Translations under genes and position numbers: made by a program
In this document: one piece after another, positions 24,098-35,683 of the stretch
Numbering within the stretch: the first letter of the stretch is position 1
Layout of the letters: each line of letters starts with the position of its first letter
Source: Bimastos eiseni
Lineage: Eukaryota > Annelida > Clitellata > Crassiclitellata > Lumbricidae
Assembly: GCA_959347315.1 (NCBI GenBank)
Contig: OY365812.1
Location: 1,854,185 to 1,918,184, forward strand
Direction of reading: 5' to 3'
Length of the DNA: 64,000 nt
Notes under the pieces: generated by a model
The model's input: only the letters and a program-made list of their open reading frames with translations
The model's database searches: none
Told to the model about the DNA's origin: nothing

Positions 24098-24299
24098 AAA
24101 GATGTATTTTCTTCATCTGTTAAGCAGGATTATGACTAATCGCCTGACAGAAAGACAGACAGGCAAAGCAGGACAGAGAGATAGAGAGAGAATACTAGAA
24201 GACGCTTTAGTCAGCCGCATTTCTCTATCCCATTCTGCTTGTCTGTCTGAAAGTAACTCTGTCTGTCCGTCTGTCTGCCTGCGTGTGTGTGTCGATCTG

Positions 24300-25432
24300 C
24301 TTCAAACCCTCTCTCAAACCCTGTCAACCGGCGCAGTAGCATTCCGAGCTGCACCGTCGCCACAGCAACCAACTTCAAAGAACAGCGTCTGTCCCCATGA
24401 CAGCATAATTCTGAGCTTAATGCTGTCATGGCAACGACAGAAGATGAACGGGGTGGGGAACGGAGTACACGATCTGTTGTTTCAACCGATGAAGAAAATA
24501 GGAAACATGCAATGGAGAGCAATGTTCCCCAAGCTGTACACATGCGCGCGCACACGCCGTATAGCCAGCGCACATAAGAATTTAGTGTACAAATGCAACT
24601 TTGGGGCAAAAATAACTAGTTATGAATTATTTTGATGAAACTACGTAAATCGAGTCTATTAACCGGCTGCGACCTACCTTACTCTTACACTTTTATTCTT
24701 TGGTTGATACTTCACCTTATTTATCTTTAGACAATGGACTTATCTTAGGTTAACAGAACTTATCAACATATAGGCTTTAAGATATGATCTTAATTTAACT
24801 ATCATCGCATTCATTTCGGACCTGTGCACAAAAGTTCGAACAATTTATATAATATTGCACACACAAAATTGCTTGCGCACATAATCTCCAAAACCTTGGA
24901 GGACCATTGGTTATGGTTAAATTCAGAGTTAGATAGAGTTGTAAAAATTATTTCGCTTGAATGACATCGTTTCCTATTTAACCAGTTAAGTTTATGGTTC
25001 ATGGTTTTTCAATCTGAATTGTCTTCTTATACCGATGCTCACAGAACAGGGTAGGTCGTCGTTCTCTCTTCAGTGTCTTATTTCTTCCCTATTGTTCCTA
25101 ACTCCTATTGATTCAAATTAATCAATGTATGTATTTTAACCGCGTGTTCTTCTGTTTGGATCAAAAAAATGATATTGAATTGAATATACCCCGACATTGA
25201 TTTGACTGAAATTTTGCATTAGCAGGTACCTAGGCTCAAACAACGGGTTCCAACAAAACAGTTAACATCATCGTGTTTAGGGTCTCCGAACCAGACTGCG
25301 TTGATCTCCAGTTGTGTTCACACAAAAGGCACGGGATCAGACGGTATACCTACTCACAGACACAACACAACGCTTCAAGCTATACCAATCCACATGCAGG
25401 GAATAGTTAAAGCAGACAAGATAACAACAATG
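24300..25432. other. No recognised feature
   Basis: A GC-richer patch at 24330-24560 (including GCGCGCGCAC) without a convincing exon. AT-rich DNA follows, with a possible retroposon tail near 25170 (GATATTGAATTGAATA). Confidence 0.4.
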
Positions 25433-25680
25433 CGTCCTGTATACCACATCATTAAGTCATCTCATAAAATCCTCCTCTGTTGACCACCACCTGTACGCAG
25501 ATGACACTCGACTCTACAGATCCTTCTCTAAAAGCTTTTACTCCGACTACATAGCACAGCTACTCAAAGCGGTTAACATAATCTCTCAATGGATGTCATC
25601 CATCTCCTCCGCCTCAACCATTCCAAAACAGAACTCATCATCATAGACCACAGTCCTTTAAGTATACTCAGCTCTGGCTG
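25433..25680 (+). pseudogene. LINE reverse-transcriptase palm fragment (CR1/L2-like), frameshifted
   Basis: Translation gives VYHIIKSS, then after a +1 shift near 25470 DHHLYADDTRLYRSFSKSF, then NIISQWM, then after another shift LLRLNHSKTELIIID. The YADD box (25494-25505) is the catalytic Asp pair of reverse transcriptases. The order (HIIK, LYADDTxLY, xxWM, LxLNxxKTELIII) is the usual layout of non-LTR RT in the CR1/L2/Rex1 group. It is known that such enzymes copy element RNA at a nicked genomic target. Here at least two frameshifts and the missing remainder make it dead. Family C sequence follows at once (25665-25765). Confidence 0.85.
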
Positions 25681-25765
25681 CCTTGCGTTCAGCCTTAGAG
25701 TGCATTTAGCTTTCAAGAGTACGGCCTTACACGTTTGGATTTTACGACTACGATTACTCATTTGT
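25665..25765 (+). mobile_element. Family C SINE fragment
   Basis: AGTGCATTTAGCTTTCAAGA, CGTTTGGATTTTACGACTAC, GATTAC tail. Inserted at the end of the RT palm fragment. Confidence 0.5.
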
Positions 25766-25857
25766 CGTACTCTAACGCACGAATGGGCGTTGTAAGTGAA
25801 TTCTCCAAGAACTCGTTCCCTATTTGCGTATTTTACTGATCAGCGACGCTATCTGTG

Positions 25858-26316
25858 ATGGGGCCAGCCGTGTGCGTGTTACAACAGACCGATAGCGACG
25901 TCGTCTGCCTTTGCCAAGCGTCAGCGATCAATACACGAAAAGCCGACCAGACGGCCAGCATTTCGGAGAATAATTGCGTTCGCGTAAACTCTGCCAGGTT
26001 GTGGATCAACGGCCAGAGTTCAACTCATAGTTTGAATGGAAAAGGTATTCGGTCCCCGCGACATAAATTTAGCCTCAATTTGTCAGGATTTGTAGAAAGC
26101 CGGCTTTCAGTTTGGCTTGAGGAACTAGGGGCTCTGTGTGATTCATCTTCTAAGATCAATGCAGAGGATACTGACTCAGGTATTCACATAAAAGTCTCTA
26201 TACGCAGATTGGAAGAATCTCCACCACCCGCGGATCATAGAGGATATATTCCGGGGAAGATGAATGTTTCATTCTCCGTTAAAATAAATCGTTCTCCGGG
26301 AAAATTTCTTCTTTAA
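25858..26316 (+). CDS. Ambiguous open reading frame, possible exon
   Basis: This is one of the longest open frames not made of simple repeats (about 152 codons from ATG at 25858, with G at -3 and G at +4). The first ~45 codons look moderately G/C-biased at position three; the rest does not. The peptide begins MGPAVCVLQQTDSDVVCLC and carries no motif I recognise. A weak donor-like GAAAAG|GTATTC occurs at about 26045. It sits just downstream of a LINE reverse-transcriptase fragment and a family C SINE, so it may be transposon-derived or a chance frame. A frame of this length is not strong evidence in 64 kb read six ways. Confidence 0.15.
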   Translation: MGPAVCVLQQTDSDVVCLCQASAINTRKADQTASISENNCVRVNSARLWINGQSSTHSLNGKGIRSPRHKFSLNLSGFVESRLSVWLEELGALCDSSSKINAEDTDSGIHIKVSIRRLEESPPPADHRGYIPGKMNVSFSVKINRSPGKFLL

Positions 26317-27339
26317 AGGATACGTCACCTTTGTTTTTAAGTTAGGACTAGCGATGATTTAAAGCAGATGGATCTCTTTGACATCATTGCAGAATAATTT
26401 GGTATTTTCTAAACTTTCTAAACAATATCTTACAATAATGACATGACACTTATTATACGAAACGGAAAAGACATTACTTCAGTGCTGAATAGACTCTGTT
26501 TCGGGGAGAATTTAGATCATGACAAGGAGTTTTTTTTAATCTCAATAGAGTCGGATTGAGTTGTGTGCAGTTTTAATCGAGATGCGAAATCACAAGCTAA
26601 TGCCAGACATTCAGCTACGAATGGCTGATGCTACGTTAAGTGCTTGGTGGGATCTGCGTATATCCAACAATATTATGATGCAGACTAATGGTACTCTAAA
26701 CAACAAAGCTTATAGTGTTTGCGGTTGTTTGCAGGAAAGATTTACGAACGAAATGCTCTGGAAATATGAAAGTCTTTATAAAGCATTATTATGCCAATGT
26801 CTAAGTGAACGTGACTACTTTCAGCAGACAATTTACTCTAAGTTACGATATTTGAACATTCTTAGTTTTGAATTGAGCACGATTCTCCGACATTCGATGT
26901 AACAGCAGCCGCCATTTGCATCTGCATCAGCTGCATCCTGTGCTTATTGTAATATGAACATTCAGGAGCGTTACTTATAATAAACAGTGTATCGCGTCTT
27001 CACGTCTTGGTGTGGATAGCCAATAAAGTGAAAAACAAAGCCCTGATTTTATATTTAAAACCACATGCTTGATTCAAGTTATTGATCCCACAGGTTTTAA
27101 CTAAGAATTATCAGAGGACAGATGAAAATAATGACATTATGACATACTATGGAATCGCAACATGCTAGAACGATAACCCATCACTTGTCCCTTGAGAATT
27201 CGGCAACGATATGAGAGGATTGAGTTTTAACTCTACGAAATTCCACAGTAGTCCCTTAATCTATGCATCACCAGCTCTTTGGAAGGAATTCCCATGAGAT
27301 CACCTTAGGTCGGGCTTCCTCCCCTCCGTCCGTCCCTGC
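26317..27339. other. No confident feature
   Basis: A 113-codon plus frame (26561-26902) lacks codon bias and any motif I know. A TGTGCAG before it could be an acceptor, but this is weak. Confidence 0.4.
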
Positions 27340-27464
27340 CTCCGTCCCTCTCTCTCTCTCTGTCTGTCTCTTACTTTCTCCATCTGTCTCTCTATCTACC
27401 TCGCTACCTCCCTCTCCACCCCTATATCTCTCTCTCTCTTTGGCACACCCACACGCACACACAA

Positions 27465-27550
<86 letters not shown>
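27340..27550. repeat. CT, (AC)n and (AT)n compound microsatellite
   Basis: CT-rich DNA, then about 20 bases of AC, then about 65 bases of pure AT (27486-27549), the longest AT run here. Confidence 0.95.
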
Positions 27551-27587
27551 CTCAGTTATAAAGAGCACACTGTCAGCATAGGAAGTA

Positions 27588-27672
27588 GAGACGGTGAGAG
27601 ATATGAGTCTCCTCCTGCCCTCGTATCCCGAGGCAAAGAAAAGGAAGTCGCTAACATGCACATCAAATACTA
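27588..27672 (+). mobile_element. Family D SINE body
   Basis: GAAGTAGAGACGGTGAGAGA, CTCGTATCCCGAGGCAAAG, GAAGTCGCTAACATGCACAT. No head. It follows an (AT)n tract. Confidence 0.6.
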
Positions 27673-27785
27673 CCACTCAGCCTAAGGAACTGCTCCTCTC
27701 TTCTCCTCTAGAATTTAAGATAGCTGTCCAATTAACAATCTTAGTCACACAATCTTCGCCCATTAAAACTCGTATGTTAGCTACA

Positions 27786-27852
27786 CTAAGAATTGAACCG
27801 ACGACATACCCGCAACAGTCGACCATTTATAAGGCCGCTAAGTCATTTTATT
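27786..27852 (-). mobile_element. tRNA-like SINE head
   Basis: In minus sense: box A-like TGACTTAGCGGCC (27845-27833) and box B-like GTCGGTTCAATTC (27802-27790), about 30 bases apart. The stems are poorly kept, so this is a SINE head rather than a working tRNA gene. Confidence 0.5.
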
Positions 27853-28927
27853 CTCTGACAAATGCTAATTTGTTCCGAAGAGACAGAAACATATATTATG
27901 TCGGGTAAAAAATCGATCGGTCGCAACAGCAGCATTTATGGCGGTCGTTTTGCTTCGACGATATGAGGCAGACACGCGAAGTGAACCTAAATACTTTCAT
28001 CGAATAAAAGCCTAATGAATTTTAAAGTGTTGCTGTGTGAATGCACACAGGCATAAATCGATGGCTACCTCAAAAGAAATTATTGTAGTCGATAAAGAAA
28101 AATCATACTTAAGAAACCGCTGGAGAGCTGTTCTGTATCGGAACCAGAGAGAGGCTCATTAGGACATGGTTGGTAGATAGGGTATAGTTATGGCTGACCT
28201 TATTAAGGTTATCTGGGAGTTATGGCATTAAGTCAATTAAGTTACCTGTTGTATTGTATTGTTTTTAAGTATACGTAGAGCGTATATTGAACGAGCGAAG
28301 TGGACTGAAGGAGGAAGCTGAATGAGGCTGGAATATTACGTCAGCCAGATATTTCGGGGCAAGACCCTTTGACGATAAGAATGAGAATTTTAAATTAAAA
28401 ATCTTATATATATATAAATTTACACACACACGTATATATATATATATGACCTGTTTTTATTTAGGCCACCTTGTAGTTATGAACTGATATTGATATAAAA
28501 GAGCCTCGTGTAGTTATGACCATGATAATGACACCTAAAAGCAATGCCCTCTGCTTTGAACTGTCCTAAATAGCCTGGCTTCCTGCCACTTTGTATTTCC
28601 TGCTGTGTCTGACGTATTAATGCGCTCATGTCTGGAATATGTACGAGCTAGAGTCAATTTACCGACATTTTGCAGATGCATAAAACGGTCGATTCCATTC
28701 GAGCCACTCAATCGCACTTTGCGTCAGTCTTCATACGTCCTTCTGTGTGTGTTTGCGTTAGTGTTCGTCTGTTCTTTTGTCTGCGTCTCTGACTTTGGTG
28801 ATCTACTGCTATCTCTGTGGTTGCATTTACGTCTTCGAACATCGGTGTCTTTCTCTTACTCTGTCTCTGTTGATCTGCCTACATCTCTTTGTCCTAGAGG
28901 CAGCGATCTCGTTTGACATGTGGGAGG

Positions 28928-28996
28928 GGCACCCAATGAGGGGGCAGGAAATGTGGGGGAAACACACGTATAACTTGCCCTCTTTCTATAAAAGGT
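28928..28996 (+). promoter_or_regulatory. Promoter-like cluster: GGGAGGGG, CCAAT and TATAAAAG
   Basis: GGGAGGGGCA with CCAAT (28933-28937), a G-rich run, then TATAAAAGG (28987-28995) about 50 bases on. The order and spacing fit an animal pol II core promoter. The DNA downstream turns into CT microsatellites with no credible gene, so function is doubtful. Confidence 0.3.
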
Positions 28997-29189
28997 GGGA
29001 GGGACTTGTCCCCCTCGCACCTCCTCCCAAGATCGCCACCTCTGCTTTGTCCATCTCTTTGCTTCTGTCTCTGTGTCCGTCATTCCTGCTTCTACCAGGT
29101 TGCGGTTTGCGAACCCAAATGTTCTATTAATAATTACAAACGAATATCATCATCTATCTCACACAGTCTCACTCTGTCTCTCCCTCTCT

Positions 29190-29297
29190 CCCTTTGTATG
29201 TCTGTCTGTCCCTCTCTCTCTCTTTCCTTCGCCTCTATTCTTCGCTTGTCTCTCTCTTTTTCGCCTCCTTCTTTCTCTCTTTGTTTCACTGGGCTCG

Positions 29298-29328
<31 letters not shown>

Positions 29329-29450
29329 ACTCTCTCTCTCTCTCTCTTTCTTCTCTCTGTCTGTCTGTCTGTCTCTCTCTTTCTCTCTCTCGCTCACTTT
29401 CACTCTCTCTCTCTCTTTCGTCTGTCTCTTTCTTTCTCTCTCTTTCTCTT

Positions 29451-29511
<61 letters not shown>

Positions 29512-29588
29512 GACTCTCTCTCTCTCTTTCTCTCTCTCGCTCACTTTCACTCTCTCTCTCTTTCGTCTGTCTCTTTCTTTCTCTCTCT

Positions 29589-29664
<76 letters not shown>

Positions 29665-29728
29665 GACTCTCTCTCTCTCTTTCTCTCTCTCGCTCACTTT
29701 CACTCTCTCTCTCTTTCGTCTGTCTCTT

Positions 29729-29764
<36 letters not shown>

Positions 29765-29800
29765 CTCTCTGTCTGTCTATCTCTTTCTCTCTCTACCCAT
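29190..29800. repeat. CT/CA-rich array with ~150-bp higher-order units
   Basis: CGCTCACTTTCACTCTCTCT recurs at 29391, 29538 and 29691 (steps 147 and 153), each followed by TTTCGTCTGTCTCTTTC and, for the first two, long (CT)n and a (CA)n patch. Hence tandem duplication of a composite microsatellite. Open frames of 200-330 codons here are artefacts of stop-free CT repeats. Confidence 0.85.
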
Positions 29801-30244
29801 CTGTCTATATATCTCTCCATCAAGCGTCCTTTTAGGCCAATATATCCGTCTATCTATCACCCTGGACCTCCTCTATGTTCCAGTGATCCTCTTCTCTCTC
29901 TCTACCACTCTGGCCATAATATCTCTTCCAACCGTCAGCGTCCCCCCTACGTCCGTCAAAGTTAATTGCAAGACGTGACGGCTTCATCTGCCTCGTCTTT
30001 CTCCGTCACATTAGCGGCGCCGACCGAGAACCGGAAGCCAAGGCTAATGCATGTAATGCACTGAAGTCGGAACCATCCGGAAAAGCCCGACGTTGGCCAA
30101 TCGATGGCACGAAGCTGTTCGACTAATCATTGCCAATTGTTCCTCTTGACTATAGGCCTTAGAAGAGGAAAAGTTGCCGACGAACGCTCTCACACATCGT
30201 AATAACAAATATTTGACCGACGCTTCCTTACTCGCTTCGTTCCT

Positions 30245-30720
30245 TGCAGTTGACAGGATACGGCATTCGTCTGTACTATTCGGCTTCGGCCTCGGTAAGA
30301 TTCGGTCGCTGTCAGTAGTTTTCGACTTCGGCTTCGGTAGAATTAGGCCCTTGTTTAGGTAGTTTCCGACTCGGCTTGGGTAGGATTCGGGATCCGACCG
30401 TGGTATTCGGCTTCTGTAGGATTCGGCAACTGTCGGTAGCGTAGTATTCGGCCTCGGTATGATTCGGGCTCGGGCAGTGATATTCGGCTCTAATGGTAGG
30501 ATTCGGCTTCAGTCGGGATGATACTGTCTCCAGCAGTAGGATTCGCCAATCGTCTCTGGAATTCGGTTTTAATCGCAATGATTTGGCTTCCGTCGGTACA
30601 ATTCGACCGCTATCGGCACAAGTCGGTAAGATTCGACCTCTCTAGGCGCGATTTGGTTTCGGTCAATCGGTCTGCAAACTTCTGAAGGTCTCGGCTTCCG
30701 TCGGCTCCGAACGAAATACC
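30245..30720. repeat. Decayed minisatellite, GTAGGATTCGGCTTCGGTCG type
   Basis: Units of about 19-25 bases repeat GATTCGG plus CTTCGGT(C/A) with scattered changes for over 450 bases. CpG content is high for this window. Confidence 0.75.
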
Positions 30721-31249
30721 ACAGGAAACGATGAGTCGAATAAGGTCTTGGTAATGAGATCTCTGTTGCTTACCACGTTTTCTGAGCTGACCTCAGCAAT
30801 TCCGTCATTTCAATTATAATTTTCACACACCCAATGGCGCCTTGGGACTTGGCGGATACAAGAAGGGAACGAGACACAGACGGTTGGCAGAGTAAATGCC
30901 ATCATGAGCTGAGCTTCACCGATGGTCGTTCTTAGTATCGTGCACCGAAGTAATGCATCTTATGACTGGTCTTATGGAACTGCTAGCAATAAACCAGTGA
31001 ACCACAGCATATGATTCTTTTGAGTTCACGTGTGAATGTGGTTCACCTGTGAATATAGTATTTGTTTGGTTCGACCATCATCACTGACTGTCACCCAACA
31101 TCATCTGTCACAGGATCCTCTATCCATAACCCATTGGACATTCGATAATTATAAACTTAACTCTTACCCAGACTCACGTGATTATCCACCCTCCAATCCT
31201 CGATCAAAATGGCACTCACCTTAACATCTACTCTGCTTCCTCTGACTCT

Positions 31250-31400
31250 CTGGAAATTGGACTATTATCTCCATCGGACTACCATTTGGACAGCCCATCT
31301 GATACAACGCAGCGCTCGTGAAAAAGCTAGTGCCTTGCGCTTGGCTTTCGAGTGGCACTTTAGAAATTTGGAGAATAAGATTACGATTACTTGTGAAATT
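31250..31400 (+). mobile_element. Family C SINE body and tail
   Basis: ACAACGCAGCGCTCGTGAAA, CTTGCGCTTGGCTTTCGAGT, AATTTGGAGAATAAGATTAC then GATTAC. Nearly parallel to the 23.5-kb copy. Confidence 0.7.
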
Positions 31401-31499
31401 TCAATGTTCCGCTTGGAATGCGTGTTGCAAATAGAAATCTTTTAAGGGAATAATACGCGTTTTGTCTAAAAACGCGCTTGATGAAGGCATTTAGATATT

Positions 31500-31765
31500 C
31501 ATTTGAAAATCACGTTTTTAAAATTGGTGTGCTATTAAGGATATCAATTGGTGCAGTATCTATTGTGTTGGACATCTTAACTTTGAACATCTTCAGGAGG
31601 CCCTAGCTATAGCGGAATCTTCCGATCCCTAATTGGGTCTCCTGGATGATCAGATTGTAATTTTAATAATTGCGAGTTTTAAATTTCTTGTCGGATTGCC
31701 AAATAAACCACGATTGATTGATCTATTGATTGATTGATTGATTTTTTGATTGATTGATTAATTTA
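31500..31765 (+). repeat. Probable retroposon 3' end with (GATT)n tail
   Basis: The stretch ends GCCAAATAAACCACGATTGA and then runs of GATTGATT to 31765, like the tail of the insert at 23193-23247. Upstream there is no recognised protein motif. Confidence 0.4.
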
Positions 31766-31967
31766 CTTTTGAACGCGATTTTAGTTAATAATTATGATGG
31801 TTCAATATTATAACGGCAATGATTGGATTTGAGTGAACAGATGTTCACATTCCATAAAAACAACTCCAGATTAGTGCATGTGGCAAAACAACATTGCGTT
31901 GTTAAAGAAGCTAATATCCCATAGTTATTCATACAGCAATTGTACTAAATATTACGAGTACTTTAGA

Positions 31968-32060
31968 CCTCCGTAAGAGTATGTGCAACCAAAGTATTTG
32001 CAACCAAAGAACTTACAACTGACGTACTCACAACTAAAGTACTTGCAATATCTATATCAG
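31968..32060. repeat. Decayed 15-16-bp minisatellite
   Basis: TGTGCAACCAAAGTA, TTTGCAACCAAAGAA, CTTACAACTGACGTA, CTCACAACTAAAGTA, CTTGCAATATC: about six diverged units. Confidence 0.65.
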
Positions 32061-32624
32061 CAAAGTGCTGAATGCATTTCTTGCAGTAAACAAGAAACTT
32101 TAATAAGAAACTAAATCATTTCCGTTCGGGTAATAGTTATAAACCGGTCTAACTGCAGTCCATTGTTGCATTCTATACTTAAGTAAGTGAGCAAGCAATT
32201 CTATTATTAAAACAAGAAAAAGACGCTAACTTTTAAAGAGACAATTCTTGCAAGTCTTACTTACTGTTGATGTGCCTATAAATGGAGGAGGAAAACACTA
32301 ATAGAGTCACAAGAATGTATGTAATGTCTCCATCCTACCTGCAGAATGAGCGAGCTATCGCAGAGAGTGAGGCAGATTCGGAATTTAGTGCTGCGTCTTT
32401 TCCAGAAGGGAACAGCACTGATGTCGCTAATGGCAGAGTAGGGAACACTGAATTCCAAGGAACCATTCGGCTGAAAAGAACATAGAACAAGTTCCAGAGC
32501 AATCATGACTCCCTTGAAATCTATTTCGAGTGGTTTTCATCAGGAGTATATATAGAAAACAAAAAATATGCCAGACAGTGAAAGTAAAACTGAAACACGA
32601 TTAAACAGTAAATTAATTAAAATC

Positions 32625-32760
32625 AAATAATAAACTATTAATGAGTAAAAATTGTAAAAAACTTATCACAATAAAATTCTTATTATTAAGAAAACAATGA
32701 CAAACCTGACTAAGCTGTAAATGTTAAATAATCCAATAATAAACTATTAATGAGTAAAAA
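32625..32760. repeat. Direct repeat of 26 bases, 109 apart
   Basis: AATAATAAACTATTAATGAG plus TAAAAA is exact at 32626-32651 and 32735-32760. Confidence 0.7.
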
Positions 32761-33309
32761 GTCAAAAGTCAGATACATATAATAAACTGCATATCTTTAG
32801 CAAATACGATGAAGCATTTGGAGAGCTATATATAAATTTGATGCAAAATGAACACTCAATGTCTAATTCTAACATGTTTGGAATAACGTTAACAGAAATT
32901 GAATTGTAAAAAAATTGTAGTAAGTGTGATCTGTTCTGATTTTTTGTACATTTGATGGCCAAATACACTACCATGGATTAATTAATTGATAGATTGGTAT
33001 TTAACATGCACAAATGGAAAACTATTTAAAGCATTCAATACCATGTGCATGTGGTCGTATGAACCTCGTTCATGTGGCCTACTACAGCTGTGTATATTTA
33101 GCATTCCTGGCTGATTTGTGTATGGAAGGAATAGCAACAGTGCAAACCACGAGTTTTTGTGGCAAGGGGTACAATCGCTTTAACAATATTTACCACTTTG
33201 AGATAATTATAAAACTGATACCAATGTAGCTATTGTAAGAATCGTAATTATTACAAAAGTAATTATTATCATAATTATATTATATGTTTGAAACGACATG
33301 TGTATTTTA

Positions 33310-33335
33310 TATTAAATAATTATAATTATTTAATA
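33310..33335. repeat. Perfect 26-bp AT palindrome
   Basis: TATTAAATAATTA then TAATTATTTAATA; the halves are exact reverse complements with no spacer. It lies in AT-rich DNA, where short palindromes are common. Confidence 0.6.
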
Positions 33336-33554
33336 CTATTACTACAGTCAAACAATTTAGGGTTGTATAGTTGCACCAAAGAGCCTCTGAAGGCAACGGC
33401 ATTGAATCGTAATTTAAAATAATAATATTGATAATAATAATAATTTTTTTAATAAATAAAAATAAATAAATAATTATCTGTAATTTTAAAATGACAAACA
33501 GCAGTATGTTCACAAGTACAGAACGAACGAATGATGACAAGTTATTACAGGAGT

Positions 33555-33665
33555 CGAATTCAACTGTCGGCAGCCATGCAAATGGCCTATTATTCCATGA
33601 ATCTAATTTTACTAACGCCGCCGCCAAGCTAAAGAAGGACAATTTAACCATAAGGGGCATGCGCC
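33555..33665 (-). repeat. Family J fragment
   Basis: GTCGGCAGCCATGCAAATGG, CTAACGCCGCCGCCAAGC, AAGGACAATTTAACCATAAG. It shares GTCGGCAGCCAT and ACCAACGCCGCCGC-like blocks with the 59.2-kb copy; the tRNA-like part is missing. Confidence 0.5.
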
Positions 33666-33769
33666 CCATTGTCAAATCCGTTACTCAATGGCCCTTACCA
33701 ATGTACAGAAACCGCATCCAAGACAGTCACAATGGCCCCGGAATCACAATTGATGTAATGTAAATCTTA

Positions 33770-33840
33770 GAAAATGTATCAGTGCCCACAATAGCGACGT
33801 CTGCAGGGAGACGAGCTAATTCAGAGGAAATCTTCGGCTG
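33770..33840 (-). repeat. Family G fragment
   Basis: CAGTGCCCACAATAGCGACG, GGGAGACGAGCTAATTCAGA. Short and diverged, but with the same block order as other G copies. Confidence 0.4.
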
Positions 33841-34088
33841 ATCATTGTATCTTTCAGACTAAGAATTTGATCAGTACGCGAAATGAACAGACAATTGCTC
33901 GCTGATTGCGCTTCGATTGGAAAGCACGGTCATCGAATGCGATGATTGTTTGGATAAAACACACGCAGACCTAGAATAGTATTCGTCGACCATTGTATCC
34001 GCAAATGAGAAACCAGTAAACAGCAACATCTTGTTCAGTTGCTGCTTTTTGCTGAAGAAAAACACGTTATCTATAATAATATTTTCAG

Positions 34089-34188
34089 TATAATGACACT
34101 GTGTGATAACACGGACCATCACCGTCGCCCTCCTTCTTTACCCATGCTTGGGACTGGTACTGCCGGAGTGCGAACAGTGGCGGAGTTT
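34089..34188 (+). repeat. Family A copy (forward)
   Basis: ATGACACTGTGTGATAACAC, CGTCGCCCTCCTTCTTTACC, CTTGGGACTGGTACTGCCG and AACAGTGGCGGAGTTTG, in the usual order. The longest right flank of the family is visible here (GTGGCGGAGT). Confidence 0.8.
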
Positions 34189-34616
34189 GTCTCGTTATAT
34201 ATTTCCAGGTTTTAGCGCTATAAATCTGCTTACTAAGTTACATGTCCTATCTCTCGCAGAGATTCCATAATTATTGTATTATCAATTTTTCTTCTGGTAG
34301 AGAATCCACCAGGCCTTAATTGGTGTCTTTTAGTGTTTCCCACCATTCACAGATGCTTTATAGAAATACGTCTTTGGGTGATTGGGAATGTTATCTAGAC
34401 ATCTGCTACACATAAGTTCTGCGGATAGCAAGCAGTCAGGCGCCGCGATGCATTGAAGTGTAGCCAAGCCTTCAATATCGTACGTTAAGCTAGAAATCAC
34501 TGCCGCAACTCGTAATAAAGCTGTCTTTAAGAGTCGTAATTATAAAGAAGAACTGTCTTATAACGTGGCAAGTGTAGTCCTGGGATCATTTCATACGGGC
34601 GAAGTAACCATGAATC

Positions 34617-34834
34617 TGTGCAATCCCTCGACACATCGCAGCGCCTGTGATTAAGCTGTGAATCGGCCCCCTTGCAGTGGTATGGCCGTATTTACGGCGC
34701 ATAATTATTATTACTTATTATTATTATTAAGTATTATTATTATTAATTATTATTATTATTAATTATTATTATTATCATTATTATAATCGTTATCATTATC
34801 ATTATTATTATTAATAGTTATCTACGCAATAATA

Positions 34835-34876
<42 letters not shown>

Positions 34877-34970
34877 CTCATCATTATCATTATTATTATT
34901 ATTAAGCCGGTGCCCTGCGTCTGGAGCAAGAAATTAGAAACTTACGATCATGATTACAATCGCATTAAAT
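34617..34970 (+). mobile_element. Family C SINE split by a nested insertion
   Basis: Left part TCGACACATCGCAGCGCC, TGTGATTAAGCTG (to 34658). Right part AAGCCGGTGCCCTGCGTC, TTAGAAACTTACGATCATGA, TTACAAT (34903-34970). The insert at 34659-34900 carries the ATT microsatellite. Confidence 0.65.
34659..34900 (+). mobile_element. Retroposon 3' end with long (ATT)n tail, nested in family C
   Basis: Starts TGAATCGGCCCCCTTGCAGT, passes GGCCGTATTTACGGCGC and runs into about 200 bases of ATT/TTA repeats. ATTAAGCTG before (34650-34658) and ATTAAGCCG after (34901-34909) look like a 9-bp target duplication with one change. Confidence 0.65.
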
Positions 34971-35683
34971 AAGAATTCATGTCAAATTAAAGCAAGTTAT
35001 ATCCGTGGCATAGGCATTCTTTTATTTAGATTTTTTTGCTTAACACTCGGTGATAAAATACAACGCATGCCTATTGCTTGTTAAAACAGTTAAATCCTAG
35101 AGTAAACGAATGATTAAATATTATAGGGTCTGTTGTATATCCTAAGCTCTGCATATCATTAAATCATCTGTGATATGTAGTGTGCAGACAACACATAGGA
35201 ATCTCACAGTGACAGACAAATACAACCTGAATGACAAACAGACGAAGAGGAACGAACAAAGGAAGCGACAGTATCTGTGGGAATACGCTTGGCATGAGTA
35301 TACACTGCTCACTTCTCCACCGTTGGTCCGTCTGTCTTTAATTTGACCCTAACTTAGCCAATCTCAATGCACTCAAGGTCTGTCTGTCTGCTGTTATCTC
35401 TCTGTCCGTTTCCATCATTCTGAATTCGTTTAACTTATATGCACACTACACTACATAGTACACACTGTGAATTATGAAAATCGACGAATATTTACTAGTT
35501 ATATTCGTATTATCATTAATGGTCCCTTTATTTCCGGACACAGTGTATATCAAATGCTGAATCAATTCTCAAGTTACACCACTGTATAAGCAAACGATAA
35601 TTATCAGTCAACGCTTTTTAAGTAAGATATATCGACCAGGAAAATCCTCACACATTGGAGTGACTTTCACCACTCTGTAGCAG

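Noticed and set aside
26561..26902. 113-codon plus frame
   Set aside because: No codon bias or recognised motif; the acceptor-like TGTGCAG upstream lacks a good pyrimidine tract.
28995..29978. Open frames of 200-330 codons rich in Ser/Leu
   Set aside because: They run through CT/CA microsatellites that contain no stop codons; no start context, domain or codon bias.
32282..32485. 67-codon frame with good start context
   Set aside because: No motif, no clear donor, and an opposite-strand frame of similar length; too little to call.
33310..33335. AT palindrome as a replication origin or attachment site
   Set aside because: Short AT palindromes are common in AT-rich DNA and nothing else supports such a role.
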